Shown here: in pieces, positions 1-13,700 of the stretch
How positions within the stretch are numbered: position 1 is the stretch's first letter
Layout of the letters: every line of letters begins with the position of its first letter
Assembly (NCBI GenBank): GCA_016208205.1
Contig: JACQYP010000058.1
Location: 5,982-23,544, forward strand
Direction: 5' to 3'
Origin: Candidatus Desantisiibacteriota bacterium
Lineage (GTDB): Bacteria > UBA9089 > CG2-30-40-21
DNA length: 17,563 nucleotides
The notes under the pieces: model-generated
What the model saw: only the letters and a program-made list of their open reading frames with translations
Told to the model about the DNA's origin: nothing
The model's database searches: none
Position numbers and translations under genes: made by a program

Positions 1-1753
1 CTGTAATGGTTGTGGTGCCATACTGCTGGACATCAACCGTAAAGCTTGTGGTAAATGAACCCTGTGTGCCGGCCTGTGCTGTCTGAATAGTAGCATTGGT
101 GCCAAAGACTACGGTAATGTTATCTCCTGCCGCATAGCCTGTGCTGTAAATCGTAACGATCGTGCCAACCGTACCTGTTGTTGGTGTAACGCTGACCACC
201 TGCGGCGAGATAAAGAAGCTGTTGCCGGCACTTGCGATACCTTTGGCTGTAATGGTTGTAGTACCATATGCCTGGACATCAACCGTAAAACTTGTGGTAA
301 ATGAACCCTGTGTACTGGCAACCACCTGCCCAATGGTAGCATTAGTGCCAAAAGCAACGGTAACAGCATCACTTGCGGCATAGCCTGTGCTGTAAATCGT
401 AACGATCGTGCCAACACTGCCTGTTGCTGGTACAACGCTGACCACCTGCGGTGTAATAAAGAATCCATTGCTGGCAATTGAGATACCGCTGGCTGTAATG
501 GTTGTGGTACCATACTGCTGGACATCAACCGTAAAGCTTGTGGTAAATGAACCCTGTGTGCTGGCAACTGCTGTCTGAATAGTATCATTGGTGCCAAAGG
601 CTACTGTAATATTATCTCCTGCAGCATAGCCTGTGCTATAAATCGTTACCACTGTGCCAACGCTGCCTGCTGTTGGCGTAACACTGACCACCTGCGGTGT
701 AATAAAGAAGCTATTGCCGGCAATTGAGATACCGCTGGCTGTGATAGTTGTAGTACCATACTGCTGGACATCAACCGTAAAGCTTGTGGTAAATGAGCCA
801 TTCGTACTGGCAACTGCTGTCTGAATGGTAGCATTGGTGCCAAAGGCTACGGTAATATTATCACTCACAGCATAGCCTGTACTGTAAATCGTAACGATCG
901 TGCCAACGCTGCCGGATGTCGGTGTAACACTGACCACCTGCGGGGTAATAAAGAATCTGTTGTTGGCACTTGCGATACCGTTTGCTGTAATGGTTGTGGT
1001 ACCGTATACCTGGACATCAACGGTAAAGCTTGTGGTAAATGAGCCCTGTGTGCTGGCCTGTGCTGTCTGGATGGTAACATTGGTGCCAAAGGCTACGGTA
1101 ATATTATCCCCTGCGGCATAGCCTGTGCTGTAAATCGTAACTATTGTGCCCACTGTGCCTGTTGCCGGTACAACGCTGACTACCTGCGGTGTAATAAAGA
1201 AGCTGTTGTTTGCACTTGAGATACCGCCGGCTGTAATGGTTGTGGTACCATACTGCTGGACATCAACCGTAAAGCTTGTGGTAAATGAACCCTGTGTGCT
1301 GGCCTGTGCTGTCTGGATGGTAGCATTGGTGCCAAAGGCTACGGTAATATTATCCCCTGCGGCATAGCCTGTGCTGTAAATCGTAACTATTGTGCCCACT
1401 GTACCTGTTGCCGGTACAACGCTAACTACCTGCGGTGTAATAAAGAAGTTGTTGTTTGCACTTGAGATACCGCCGGCTGTAATAGTTGTGGTACCATACT
1501 GCTGGACATCAACCGTAAAGCTTGTGGTAAATGAGCCATTCGTGCTGGCAACTGCCTGTTGAATGGTAGCATTGGTGCCAAAGGCTACAGTAATATTATC
1601 ACCAGCTGCATAGCCTGTGCTGTAAATCGTAACTATTGTGCCAACGCTGCCTATTGTTGGTGTAACGCTAACCACCTGCGGCTTGATAAATATGGTGTCT
1701 GTATCAACATCAGCCGCATCAGCCAACACTGTTGTTATACCATAAACCTGCGT
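1..1753 (-). repeat. Homogeneous 246-bp (82-residue) repeat block
   Basis: Anchors at 32, 278, 524, 770, 1016, 1262, 1508 and 1754 are exactly 246 bp apart. Units share long stretches of identical DNA. The segments starting at 1016 and 1262 differ by only seven bases in 246 by my count, five of them silent. The unit runs through FFITPQVVSVVPATG, TGTVGTIVTIYSTGY, AAGDNITVAFGTNATIQ, QGSFTTSFTVDVQQYG and TTTITAGGISS. Compared with the 85-residue units, the linker between the last and first strands is three residues shorter. I see no cysteine codon in this block. It is the part of the array closest to the C terminus in the window and continues past position 1. It most likely arose by recent unequal recombination or slippage, with the reading frame preserved. 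Confidence 0.92.
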
Positions 1754-4700
1754 ATCAATGGTAAATACACCCGTAAATGCACCGTTTACATCACTGCTAA
1801 TCACGGTAATGCTTGGTGTTAGGCCAAAGTCAACACGGACATCGGTACTTGCCGCAAACCCAGTGCCATTGATACCAATCACCCTTCCTACCGTACCATT
1901 TGCAGGTGTTACATGGATAACGCCACGGATAACGAACACGGTCTTTCCTGCCGGAATACATGTCTTGCTGCCAATAGCCACAATGGTCGTTAACCCATAG
2001 GGCTGATTATTAACCGTAAAGGTAGTTGTAAATTCACCGTTATTATCTGCAATACATTTTGTTATCGACCTTGATGTTCCAAAGTCAATGGCTACCCCTT
2101 CATTGGGTGCAAAGCCATCACCCTTAACCGTAACGATTACACCCAGCGTCCCCTGTGTTGGCGTAACGGTTACAATCTTTGGACTGATCCCAAAGGTGGA
2201 TGTAGCCATTCGACCAGAACCTATGCCCTGTGCCCTGATGATCGTCACCCCTGCCGGCTGAACATTAACCACAAAGGTAGTGCTGAATGTTCCCAGATTC
2301 GAAGCAGCACAGTATGGATTTCTTGACTCAGTATCAGTACCAAAGAATACCTGAATCACCTCATTTGCCTGATACCCATTACCAGTAACCGTAACCGTAA
2401 TACCTGTTGTACCGGATGGCGGGACAACCGCAGTAATATTTGGTACAAGTCCAAACCTGCTCACACCTGTTTCACCAGAGCCGGTACCCCTGGCATTGAT
2501 TGTTTTTGTCCCATAAACCTGAGTATCAACCGTAAATATCTTAGTAAACACACCATCAGTATCAACCACCGGATCAACAATGGACATGGTTGTTCCAAAA
2601 TCAATCCATACCTGTTCGCCTGATTGATAACCGTCACCAATAACCGTAACAAAGCTGCCTATGGTTCCGGTAGTTGGTACTACCTCTCGGATCTTACCAC
2701 GAATCTTTACTGTTGTCAGATTAGATAACCCGCTTGAAAGCCCTGTTGCTGTTAAGGTTGTTGTCCCAAACACCTGAGTATCTATGGTAAAGCCTCTGGC
2801 AAAATACCCGCTGATATCCGGTATGACTGTAAACATATTTGTACGATTACCAAAGTCTATCTGTACGGTTTCAGAGACAGCATAGCCGGAACCCTCTACC
2901 GTAATCCATGCACCTACCACACCGCTTGCCGGTGACACCCAGACCCTGGGCGTAATCCAGACATAGTCGCTTGCCGGGACACCATATGTCTTACCAACAC
3001 CCTCAACCATGGTTTTACCACATTTTTGAGTATCTATGGCAAAGGTTGTTGTCCATGATCCTTCTTCAGATGCCTCATCAACATATTGTATCCCGGCACT
3101 GGTTCCAAAGTCTAACCTCACTGCCTCACTTGTTCCATAACCGGTTCCACAAACCGTAATTATGCTGCCCAGCATACCGGTTGTTGGATTAATCACAATC
3201 TTTGGTATGATAAAGTGGTATGAGCTAAAACATGTCGGTGTACTTAAGCCCGAGGCTGTTATTGTATGCGTCGCATATTTCTGGGTATCAACTGTCCAGA
3301 CAACACTGAATTCACCTTGTGCATTACTCACTGTGTCGGTAATACTTATAGTCTTTCCATAATCAATCCGTACCCTTTCCCCTAAGCCATACCCATTACC
3401 CATAACCGTGACTAAAGAGCCGGTCATGCTCACGGTTGGAGACACAAGAATAATATTTTCACGAATATGGTAGTAATTATAAGCTCTCTCCCCTGATGGA
3501 ACACCCTCAGCATCTACGGTCGTTGTCCCATAGATTTGGGTATTAATAATATAACTTACCTCAAACTCACCGCGATAATTGCTCCATGTATTCGCAATCT
3601 TTGGCTCCAATATTGTTCCAAAGACAATAAATACCTGCTCACCTGCCCCATACCCATTACCCTTGATAGTCACTATACTGCCAACCGTGCCAAAGGATGG
3701 TAGAACATGGGTAACATTGGCACATATTGTAAACGGTGCTGTAGTCATCTCAGCCGTACTGCTGCCATAAACCCTGACAACCTTTTCCCCATAGGGTTGG
3801 GTATTGATAATATATGTCCCGGCAAATGTCCCATATTCTGATGTGAATATCTTATCCTCTAATAATTGCTCACCTATATAGAACCTGATCCATTCCTTAT
3901 CTCCATATCCATCACCATTAATACTGATTATGCTGCCAACAGAGCCTCTGGTTGGTGTCATATTGAGAATATGACCACGAATGGTAAAGACATCCGTATC
4001 TGTTAAGTCTGATTGCAAGCCTGTAGCAATAATTGTTGTTACGCCAAAGGATTGTGTATCAATAACAAAGCTTGTCTCAAACCCACCCTTTATATTTGTT
4101 TCAACCCTGACTACATCCTGGCTTCTACCAAAATCAACCTGAATCCACTCGCCTGCCCAGTATCCCTTGCCCTCAAGGACAACCAATGTCCCAACCGTAC
4201 CAGAGCTCGGACTGACAATGGATATGCCGGGATTGATACTAAATATCCTTGTATGCGTCTGCCCGCTAAGCAATCCGGTAGCCTTAACATCATGCCCACC
4301 TGTCGGCTGCTCATCCACAACAAAGCTTGTCGCAAAGGTGCCCTCACTGCTTGTTGTTGCTATGGCAATGGTTAATGTCTCACCAAAATCAACACTAACC
4401 TGCTCATCACTTCCAAACCCTGTGCCCTCAACCGTAACCGTAAGACCAACGGTTCCTGCCTCAGGGCTAAGCACTGAAATCTTAGGCTGGATATAATAGT
4501 AAACCTGAGACTTCAGCCAGGAGGTTAGTCCATTTGCCTTCACAGTCTTTGTCCCATACGGTTGAGTGGTTACAGTAAAGGTTGCTATACACCAACCATT
4601 GCTATCTGTAGTCGGCTGAGCCACCTTACCGGGCAATGTACCAAAAAGTATGCTTACTTGTTCAGATGCATAATACCCATCACTCACTATCTCAACCAAT

Positions 4701-7700
4701 GCCCCAACAGAACCAATAGTTGGTGTGAGCGACCTTATTCTCTGAGTAATAAAGAAGGCTTTATCATATGTCTCACCGCTTGTATTTCCTATAATTGTTG
4801 CTGTCTTTGTCCCATACACCTGAGTATTAATAGTAAATACGCATGTCCATGAACCCTGATTGCCTGTTGTAAGGGTTATAATACTCGGGGTATTCCCAAA
4901 GTTTATCTTAATAGACTCACTTGTTCCATAACCTGTTCCCTTAACTGTAACAAGTGTTCCAATAGTCCCTGTTGTTGGGCTAAAGGAATAGATGTTACAG
5001 GTAATATCAAATATCCTCTGCACCTTCAAGCCACTCGTTAAGCCGGTGGTCATAATAGTAGTTGTTCCTGCTACTTGAGTATTTACTGCAAATACAACAG
5101 AGAATGTCCCGCATGGAGCCTTTTCTTGAGCAGGGCTGCTGGCTATACATATAGCCATGGTTGGCTTATTACCAAAGGTAATATGTATGGTTTCATTAGC
5201 CTTGTAGCCGGTACCAACCACTGTCACACTTTGACCAACCGTACCGGTCATAGGCGATACAAGTGTTATGTCCGGAATAATATTAAAATAACCAAACGCT
5301 GTTAATCCTGAACTCATTCCATAGGCATTAAATGTAGTTATTCCGGCCGGCTGGGTATCAATAATATAGCTCGTAGTAAATGAACCAACTCCAGTCGTAA
5401 ATGGTACCTTCCATGCACTTGTTGTTCCAAATGTAATCTTTACTAATTCAGTCTTCCCAAAACCATTACCGGAAATCATAACGGTTGTTCCAACAGTACC
5501 AACAGATGGTGTAACATAGGTCACATTCCCAATAATCACAAATCCATCTGCAGAAACAAGCTTAGATTTATACCCTGTAGCAATGATAGCTGTTGTTCCT
5601 GGATTACCGGCACTCCATTGAGTTGCTTGAGTATCAATAGTAAATACTGCCTCAAAGTATCCACCTGTATTCGTAACAACCGCCTTAATCTTTGTCTTTG
5701 TACCAAAATCAACATCTATCTGTTCATTCTTATAATACCCGTCCCCTGTAACCGTAACAAATGTCCCAATTGTACCAACATTCGGGCTTACCTCATGTAT
5801 CCTCTGTGTAACAAAGAAATAAACCCGATCAACCTTACCACTGCTAAGACCGGTAGCAATAACCGTAGTTGTCCCATAAACCTGGGTATCAACCGTAAAT
5901 ATGGTTTCAAACCTTCCGCTACCGCTTGTAGTAAGTACTATCAGCGTAACCGTTGTTCCAAAGGAAATCCTGACATTCTCAACCGCAGGAGTTCCATAAC
6001 CATTACCCACAATACTTACCAATGTCCCTACAATACCACTTGTTGGGCTCAGGATAGAGATACCATACTTAACCACAAACTCTATATAATCAATTTGACC
6101 AGATTCAATACCCTGAGCAATAACCGAGCATGTCCCGGCCGGTTTATCATCTATGGTAAATATTATCTCAAAGTTGCCGTCTGTTTGAGCATAACCAGTA
6201 GCGATAGTTTCGGTTGTCCCGACCCCTAATCGAACATATATTTCCTCTTCTCCTTTATAGCCATTACCAATAAGTGTAACCGTTGTCTCTACCGGACCTG
6301 TTGACGGCTGGATACCGGTTACCCGACCGGTAATAAAGAAAGCACCCTTGCTCTGCTCAGATGATATAAATCCTGTTGCCGTGATGGTCTTGGTAGCCGC
6401 TTCTTGTGTATCTACGGTAAAGACAATCGTCCAGATACCGTTATCGTCTGTCTGTCCAATCTCTATCTGCTGTCTGTTCCCAAAATCAATCTTTACATTC
6501 TCGTTAATACCATACCCAACACCGCTAACCGTAACCACTGTTCCCACAGAACCATTGGTTGGTGTTACCTCAATTATCTTGCCATGGATATAACAGCTAT
6601 GTGTGGCTGTTGCCCCTGATAGACTGCCTGTAGCAAGTATAGTTGTCTTGCCCGACGGCTGGGTATCAATAGTAAAGCTTGTTGTCCATGTACCGTCATT
6701 ACTTGATATAGCCGGGGAAACACCAGGACTTGTGCCAAAATCAACAGATATATTCTCAGCAATGCCAAAGCCTGTCCCTGTAATCGTTACCACACTCCCG
6801 AGTGTCCCACTTGTTGGTGTTACCGATACAATACTGCCAACTATCTTGTATAGCTTTTCTGAGATACATCCGCTGGAAGCTCCGGTCACCCTTACAGTTG
6901 TAGATCCATAGCTTTGAGTATCAATGGTAAATACAGCCGAGAAGGTACCAAGCGGCAATGTTGCTGAAACCGACGGAAATTCTATCCTGTCATTTACCTT
7001 GCCAAAGTCAATATGCAGATACTCACCAAACGATATGTTTATTGTCCCATCAAACCCATTACCCTCAACCGTTACCGGGCTTCCAACCGTACCAATAGAA
7101 GGCGAAACCCGGGTAATATTACCAATAATCTTGAACTCATTGCCGGCAATATCAGTGGCACCGGTCTTCATCCCCTTAGCCGTAATACTCTTTGTTCCAT
7201 AAGGCTCAAGGTCAACCACAAAGCTGCCGGTAAATGTCCCAAACAGGCTTGTTTGAGTATTTCCAATAGACTGATTATTGCCACCTGTCCACTTGTAGAA
7301 TTCATTACCAAAATAGAAATTCACTGCCTCATTGACACTCCAGCCATCACCCTTCAGGGTTACTGTAGTTCCTACTGAACCAATGGTTGGGCTGACAGAG
7401 TATATCCTTGGCATAACCCAGAAAGAAATATTGCTTGCCTTGGTCTTTGTGGTTTTCCCTGTAGCTGTAATACTATTTCGTCCATAGCTTTGTGTATCCA
7501 CAGTAAAGGACACGCTGAATGTCCCATACTGTGATGTCGTAACTACAGCAATGGTCTTGGTTGTCCCAAAGTCAACGGTTATTTGTTCACTCTTTCCATA
7601 TCCATTACCCTGGACAGTAACATTTGTACCGATAATTCCAAAGGATGGCTGAACTTTGATAAGATTGCCGACAATATTATAGATATTCTGTGCTGTCTGA

Positions 7701-10700
7701 CCAGAGTTTGTACCGCTGACTACAATCGTTGTTGTCCCAAAAGATTGTACATCAATCGTAAAGATAGATGTCCATTCACCGAAATTACTGCTTTCACAAG
7801 AACTTATGGAATTATTTGTTCCAAGCTTGATATTAATCGTCTCTGTAGATGCATAACCATTGCCATAAACCGTCACCTTAGAGCCGACAGTACCAATAGT
7901 TGGCATAACTGAAACCACATTGCTGGTGATAAAGAATCTATTGAATGTCTCCTGACCTGACTCACCAACTCCATTAACCCTTATGGTTGTTGTTCCACAG
8001 GATTGAGTATTAATGGTAAACCCAATCTCAAAATGACCATCTGCTCCGGCATAGGCAGAGGTAATCGTACCCTCAAATGTACCAAAGTAAACATTGATAG
8101 GCTCAGTATCGCTATAACCACCACCCTTAATAGTGATTATTGTTCCCACACTGCCAACAGATGGTGTTACTATAGCTGTATCTCCAATTATCTTGCAATA
8201 TCCTTCAACCGGTGGTGTGGCATTCCCATCCACTGCTACAGTTTTTGTTCCATAGACCTGAGTATCAATGGTAAAGGTAACCATAAACGAGCCGTTACTC
8301 ACAGTATTCCCAACCGGTATCCTCTGTCCATTACCAAATTTCACATAAATCCCATCAGGATAAGCGAAACCATTACCCCAGACCGTAATTATCTTGCCTA
8401 CTGTGCCAAAGGCAGGTGATATATTTGTTACTGCAGCCTGAATGCTGAATGTACCACTCTTTATCATACCGCTATTTTTCCCAATAGCAGATAGAGCCCT
8501 GCCGCCAAGCGGCTGAGTATCGGCTGTAAAGGTTACTGAGAACGAGCCATAACTGCTGCTCGTCCCAATAGCAATGGTTGGTGTTGTTCCCAGACTGATA
8601 CGAATATTCTCAGCAGAGCCATAGCCGCAACCCTCAATGGTTATTAATGTGCCAACCGTACCCTTCAGCGGTGTAATCAGGGTTAAGCCGGTATCAACCT
8701 TAAAGTAGCCACTGGCCTCCTGATTAGATACAGGACCTATTACAGTAATGGTTGTTGTCCCGGCCGGCTGGGTTGTGACCACAAAAGAGGTGCTGTATTT
8801 ACCTACCCCATTAGACACTGCATTGGCAATGGTTTTAGTAAACCCAAAGTGAACCGTAACTATTTCATTCATTCCATAACCGTCACCATTAACCGTTATC
8901 CTTGTCCCAACGGTTCCGCTCGAAGGATTAACAGACAATACCCTGCCCTTGATGATAAAGATATTCTGAGCCTTACCAAGTGAGCCGAATCTGCCTTCAG
9001 CAGTAATGGTTGTTGTCCCGCCCGGCTGGGTATCAACCGTAAAGATTGAGGTAAGTGTTCCGGCTGCAGACGAATAATATGTCGGTCCATGCGGTGATGA
9101 ACCAAATACATTCCAGATAGGCTCACTGGGTGCATACCCATCCGTCCATATCCTGACAACCGTTCCTACGCTGCCTTGAGTTGGTGATACTAACAAAATT
9201 CTTTGTATCAGCTTGAAGGTAAGGGACGATGATGCAGCCGTTGTTACCCCATATGCTGTCACGGTCTTTGACCCTAACGAGGCTACATCCCAGGGTTGAG
9301 TGTCAATGGTAAAGGTGACTATAAATAACCCTGCCTCATTTGCCTTGCAGGTAGCAATGGTCTTAGTCGAACCATAAGAGATGCGAATGGTTTCGCTTGC
9401 CCCATACCCGGCACCCATCATCATTACTTGTGTTCCAATGGCTCCTGAATTTGGAGTAATCGTGGTCGCATCAACCGTAACTATAAACTTCCTGCTGTCT
9501 TCCTCGTTTGAGGTCAGTCCATAAGCCCTGACAGAAGTAAATCCATATACCTGTGGATCTACCGTAAAGCTTACGCTGAATGTGCCGTCCGGCGTTGTCT
9601 CAATATTAGCAATGCTGTGTGTTGTCCCAAAATCAATTGCTGCAACCTCTGCCTCGCCATAGCCGTCACCCTCAACAATAACCCAGATGCCGACCGTTCC
9701 AACGGTTGGTGAAAGAAGGGTGATATGGACTTGGATCCGACACTCATTTCCTGCCTGCTCGTTTGATGTTATCCCTCTGGCAAGCACAGTAGTTGTTCCT
9801 TTATGTTGGGCATCAATGGTAAAGGCTGTGCTGAACGCACCATGGATGTTTGTACTTGTCTGCACGATGGTTGCTGCTTTGCCAAAGTCAATCCCTATAT
9901 TTTCACTTGCACCAAATCCATCACCATACAGGCTGATAGTTGTTCCTACTGAGCCGGAATTGGGTGTTACCAATCGTATCCTTGGTCTGATATTAAAGTA
10001 AACAAGATCCTGTTCCTTTGTAATTAAGCCGGTAGAAAGTACGGTTGTTGCTCCTATAGCCTGGGTATCAATGGTAAATGTGGTTGAGAATGAGCCGTTC
10101 GCATTGGTAGCCACTGTGGTAATTGACATAATTGTCCCAAAGTCAACACGGATCACCTCTCCTGCACCATAACCATTTGCCACAAGCGTAACAATCGTCC
10201 CTACCGTCCCCCTGTCTGGTGACAGGATGATGATTTCCTGGGTAATCTTCAACCTGTTTGTTGAAACCGTACCAGACTCAAGACCGGTAGCAATAATGGT
10301 TGTCGTTCCATATCTTTGAGTATCAATGGTAAATATAGACTCAAAATATCCACAGGCATCAGTAGTAATTAGAGAGATACTCACCGTGTTACCAAGCGAG
10401 ACCCTTACCAATTCAGTTGCCTTATAGCCGTCACCGATAACTGTCACGAATGTCCCTACCGTACCAGTCGTTGGTAAAACAGATGGAATGGCTGGATTAA
10501 TGGTTATGTAACCAATATCCTCTTTATTGGTAGATACCCCAAGAACTCTAATCGTCGTACTACCAAGCTGCTGTCTGTCAATGGTAAAGGTAGTGCTGAA
10601 TGTCCCTTCAATGGATGCTTGTGTAATGGCTATTGAGGGTGTTGTTCCAAAGATAACATTAATGGTCTCTTCATTACCATACCCATTAGAGTAAATAGAG

Positions 10701-13700
10701 ATAAGTGTCCCGACCGTGCCATAGGTTGGCGTAACCAATGAAAGCTTGGTTTTAATAATATATGTATTCTCTGAGACAACACCTGTGCCTATGCCTGTTG
10801 CCTTAATGGTTGTTGTTCCATAGCGTTGCGTATCAACGGTAAATGTAGCTGTCCATGAACCCCTGATATCAGTCATTGCCCGGGTCATATCCATATACTT
10901 ACCAAAATCAAGGACAATCCCTTCAGAGATACCATAGCCATTACCAATAACCGTTACACTGGATCCAACCGTGCCAATACCTGGAATAACGAATGGGATG
11001 CTTGGCTCAATGAAGATTTGTTCCTTAGCCGTCAATTTAGAGTCAAGCCCTGTCCCAAGGATGGTTGTTGTGCCATAGGGTTGCGTATCTATGGTAAAGG
11101 TTACGCTGAAGGTACCGCCAACCCAGCAATCTATTGTTCCTGATACCTTAGTTATTCCGCTTGTAGTTACCGCCGTAATGGTTCCATTTGTCCCAAAGTT
11201 GATCCTTACCTGCTCTGTGGCATAATATCCATTACCCTCAAGGCTGATGGTTGTCCCTACCGTTCCATGGGTTGGGGTACAGATAATTATCCTGGGAATG
11301 ATGAAGAAGGTAGCTGTATCCCTTTGGCCCGGATAACCCTTGCTTCTGACAAGGATAGTCGTTGTGCCTGCAGGTCTTACATTTGTTGTAAAATAAGCCG
11401 TAAAACTGCCACAAAGATCATCTGTCCAAACAGTAATATCTGTATTACCACCATTTCCATCATTATAATTTACCTCATTGGTACCAAAATACACACTTAA
11501 TTTCTTCTGGATATCATACCCATTATTGGTAGTATACCCATTGCCCCGCACCTCTATCTGCGTCCCTATCGTACCCAGTGACGGTGAAACCAGGATAATT
11601 CTCGGTGTAACCTTGAATATATTAGAATTAATCTCTTTACTATCCATACCCTTAACAGTAATGGTATGACTTCCATAGGGTTGTGTATCAATGGTAAACA
11701 CATGGGTAAATGAACCATTTGTCGAGGCATAGGTAGTTGTCAGCGTGGGATTCATCCCATACTCAATAACTACCAGCTCGCTACTGCCATAACCATCAGC
11801 CTTGATAGTTACTACTGTCCCTACAGAGCCTTCCCTTGGCTCATAATAGATAAGATTCGACTTAATGATAAAGAACTGGGAGAAGGCAGACGATGCCCCA
11901 ATGTCTACACCTGTAGCCAGAACCGTGGTTGTTCCAAACGCCTGGACATCAACCGTAACCGGCACTTCAAACGAGCCTGCAGCATCTGTAATTGTAGTTG
12001 CAGCGGTTGGACTCTTGCCAAAGGTGATATGGATATTGCCGGAAGGATTATACCCAGTACCTTTAACTGTAACCACCTGACCCACTGTCCCGCACGCTGG
12101 TATCACATCTGTCAGCTTAACCCCAATGAAGAAATAAGAAATGGTAGCAACATCAGAGGTCATCCCACTAACTACAACCGTCGTAGTACCATAAGTCTGT
12201 GGGTCATCGGCATTAAACCAACCCACAAATGTACCTACATCCGTTACACCCCATGCGTTTGATTCACTCATACTCATAATAGTACCAAAGTCAAGCTTGA
12301 CCTTCTCACCCTGGCCATAACCAGTACCGGTAATGTAGACCGATATACCAATTGTACCGGCACTCGGTGAAACAAGGGTAATCTTGGGCATAACACGGCA
12401 ATAACCATAATACTCGGCATGAGACTGTAAGCCATAGGCACTAATAGTCTTTGTTCCTGTAAACTGAGTATCAATGGTAAAGGTTGTGCTGAACGATCCC
12501 ATTGGACTGGCATAGGTCGTGGTAATGCTCCCTGTTTTTCCAAACCCGATACGAATAGGCTCACCTGCATCATATCCGGTGCCGGCAACCATAATAGTTG
12601 CCCCAACCGAGCCAAAGGTTGGATAGACCCCGGTAATCTCGCGTTTAATGGTAACCATAGCCCAAGTTGATGTTCCGCTGCTTGAACCAATACAGGTGAC
12701 GGTTGTTGGACCTATGGGCTGGGTATTAATAGTAAAGGTAACACTGAATGTACCGTAGATATTTGTATGAGTAGCATTAATTGTCTTTGTATTGCCAAAG
12801 TCAACACGAATATCCTCATTGGCACCATATCCGTTACCATAGACAGTTATAATAGTTCCTACTGTCCCTTCTAATGGACTAACCCAAATCTCCGGCCTGA
12901 TGGTAAATATTTGGGTAAAGGTAGTACCCGCCTTTGATCCCAGAGCAGTAATAGATGTTGGACCAACAGGTTGCTCGTTAATAATAAATTGCGCACTAAA
13001 GGTACCATGTCCTGTAGCCGAGCCGGAAAGCATACGAGTTGTTCCAAAATTAATAGTTATCCCTTCACCGATCCCATCCATAGCACCATAACCGGTACAT
13101 GTCAGATCAACCATGCTTCCTACTGTGCCTGCTGTAGGTGTAATGATCAGATTCTCCTTCATCGTAAACATAATAGTGCCTGACGCACCTGATACAATGC
13201 CTTTAGCCATAACCACCACATCACCCCATGCCTGAGATGTAGTGGTAAAGTTAGCCGTAAAAACACCATTTTCCAGGGCTTCAGCTGTGGTTACAGTTTT
13301 ATCATCCCCAAAATCAACCCTGACAATCTCATATCCTTGATAACCCGTGCCCTCAATATAAACACCCATACCCACAGTCCCTGTTGTTGGAGATATGGAT
13401 GTTACCCCTGTAGTGCTATAGAATACATCATCATCAGATGTCTTGGATGTCAGCCCTGTAGCCACAATGGTTGTCTTGCCAACCGGCTGGGTATCGACGG
13501 TAAACGAGGCATTAAACACACCATGAATATTGGCTGAAATAAGTGTAATAGATGAGGTGCTTCCAAAATCTATTCGGACAAGCTCTTCTGTTCCAAACCC
13601 ATTACCATTGACAATAACCTGGGTCCTTGCCACTGGTCCTGATAATGGAGTTACATTGACAATATGCCCCACAACCTTGAGGTAATTAACCGATTGCTGT

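Noticed and set aside
109..597. Minus-strand open frame of 162 codons, and a similar one at 12274-12690
   Set aside because: Both are shifted frames within the giant gene. Their Leu/Gln/Arg/Met-rich translation repeats only because the underlying DNA repeats.
162..1367. Plus-strand frames at 162-383, 900-1121 and 1146-1367 that look like paralogues
   Set aside because: Their similarity and offset simply mirror the 246-bp units read from the wrong strand. No ribosome binding site or independent coding signal supports them.
1..1753. Regularly spaced repeats suggestive of a CRISPR or satellite array
   Set aside because: The period is 246 bp, similarity runs through the entire unit with no unique spacers, and the units translate in frame into Ig-like domains.
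5618..6229. Plus-strand open frame of 203 codons, the longest on that strand
   Set aside because: It is the exact antisense register of the giant minus-strand gene, has an odd Cys/Asn/Tyr-rich composition with no domain, and starts inside the VDTQ loop insertion of a repeat unit. The same explanation covers similar plus-strand frames at 15050-15544, 8003-8419, 4013-4375 and 7013-7378.
11381..11686. A true EF-hand or dockerin calcium-binding loop in the NDGNGGNTD insert
   Set aside because: The spacing of acidic residues does not complete the DxDxDG pattern and no second half-site follows, so it is noted only as a possible metal-binding loop.
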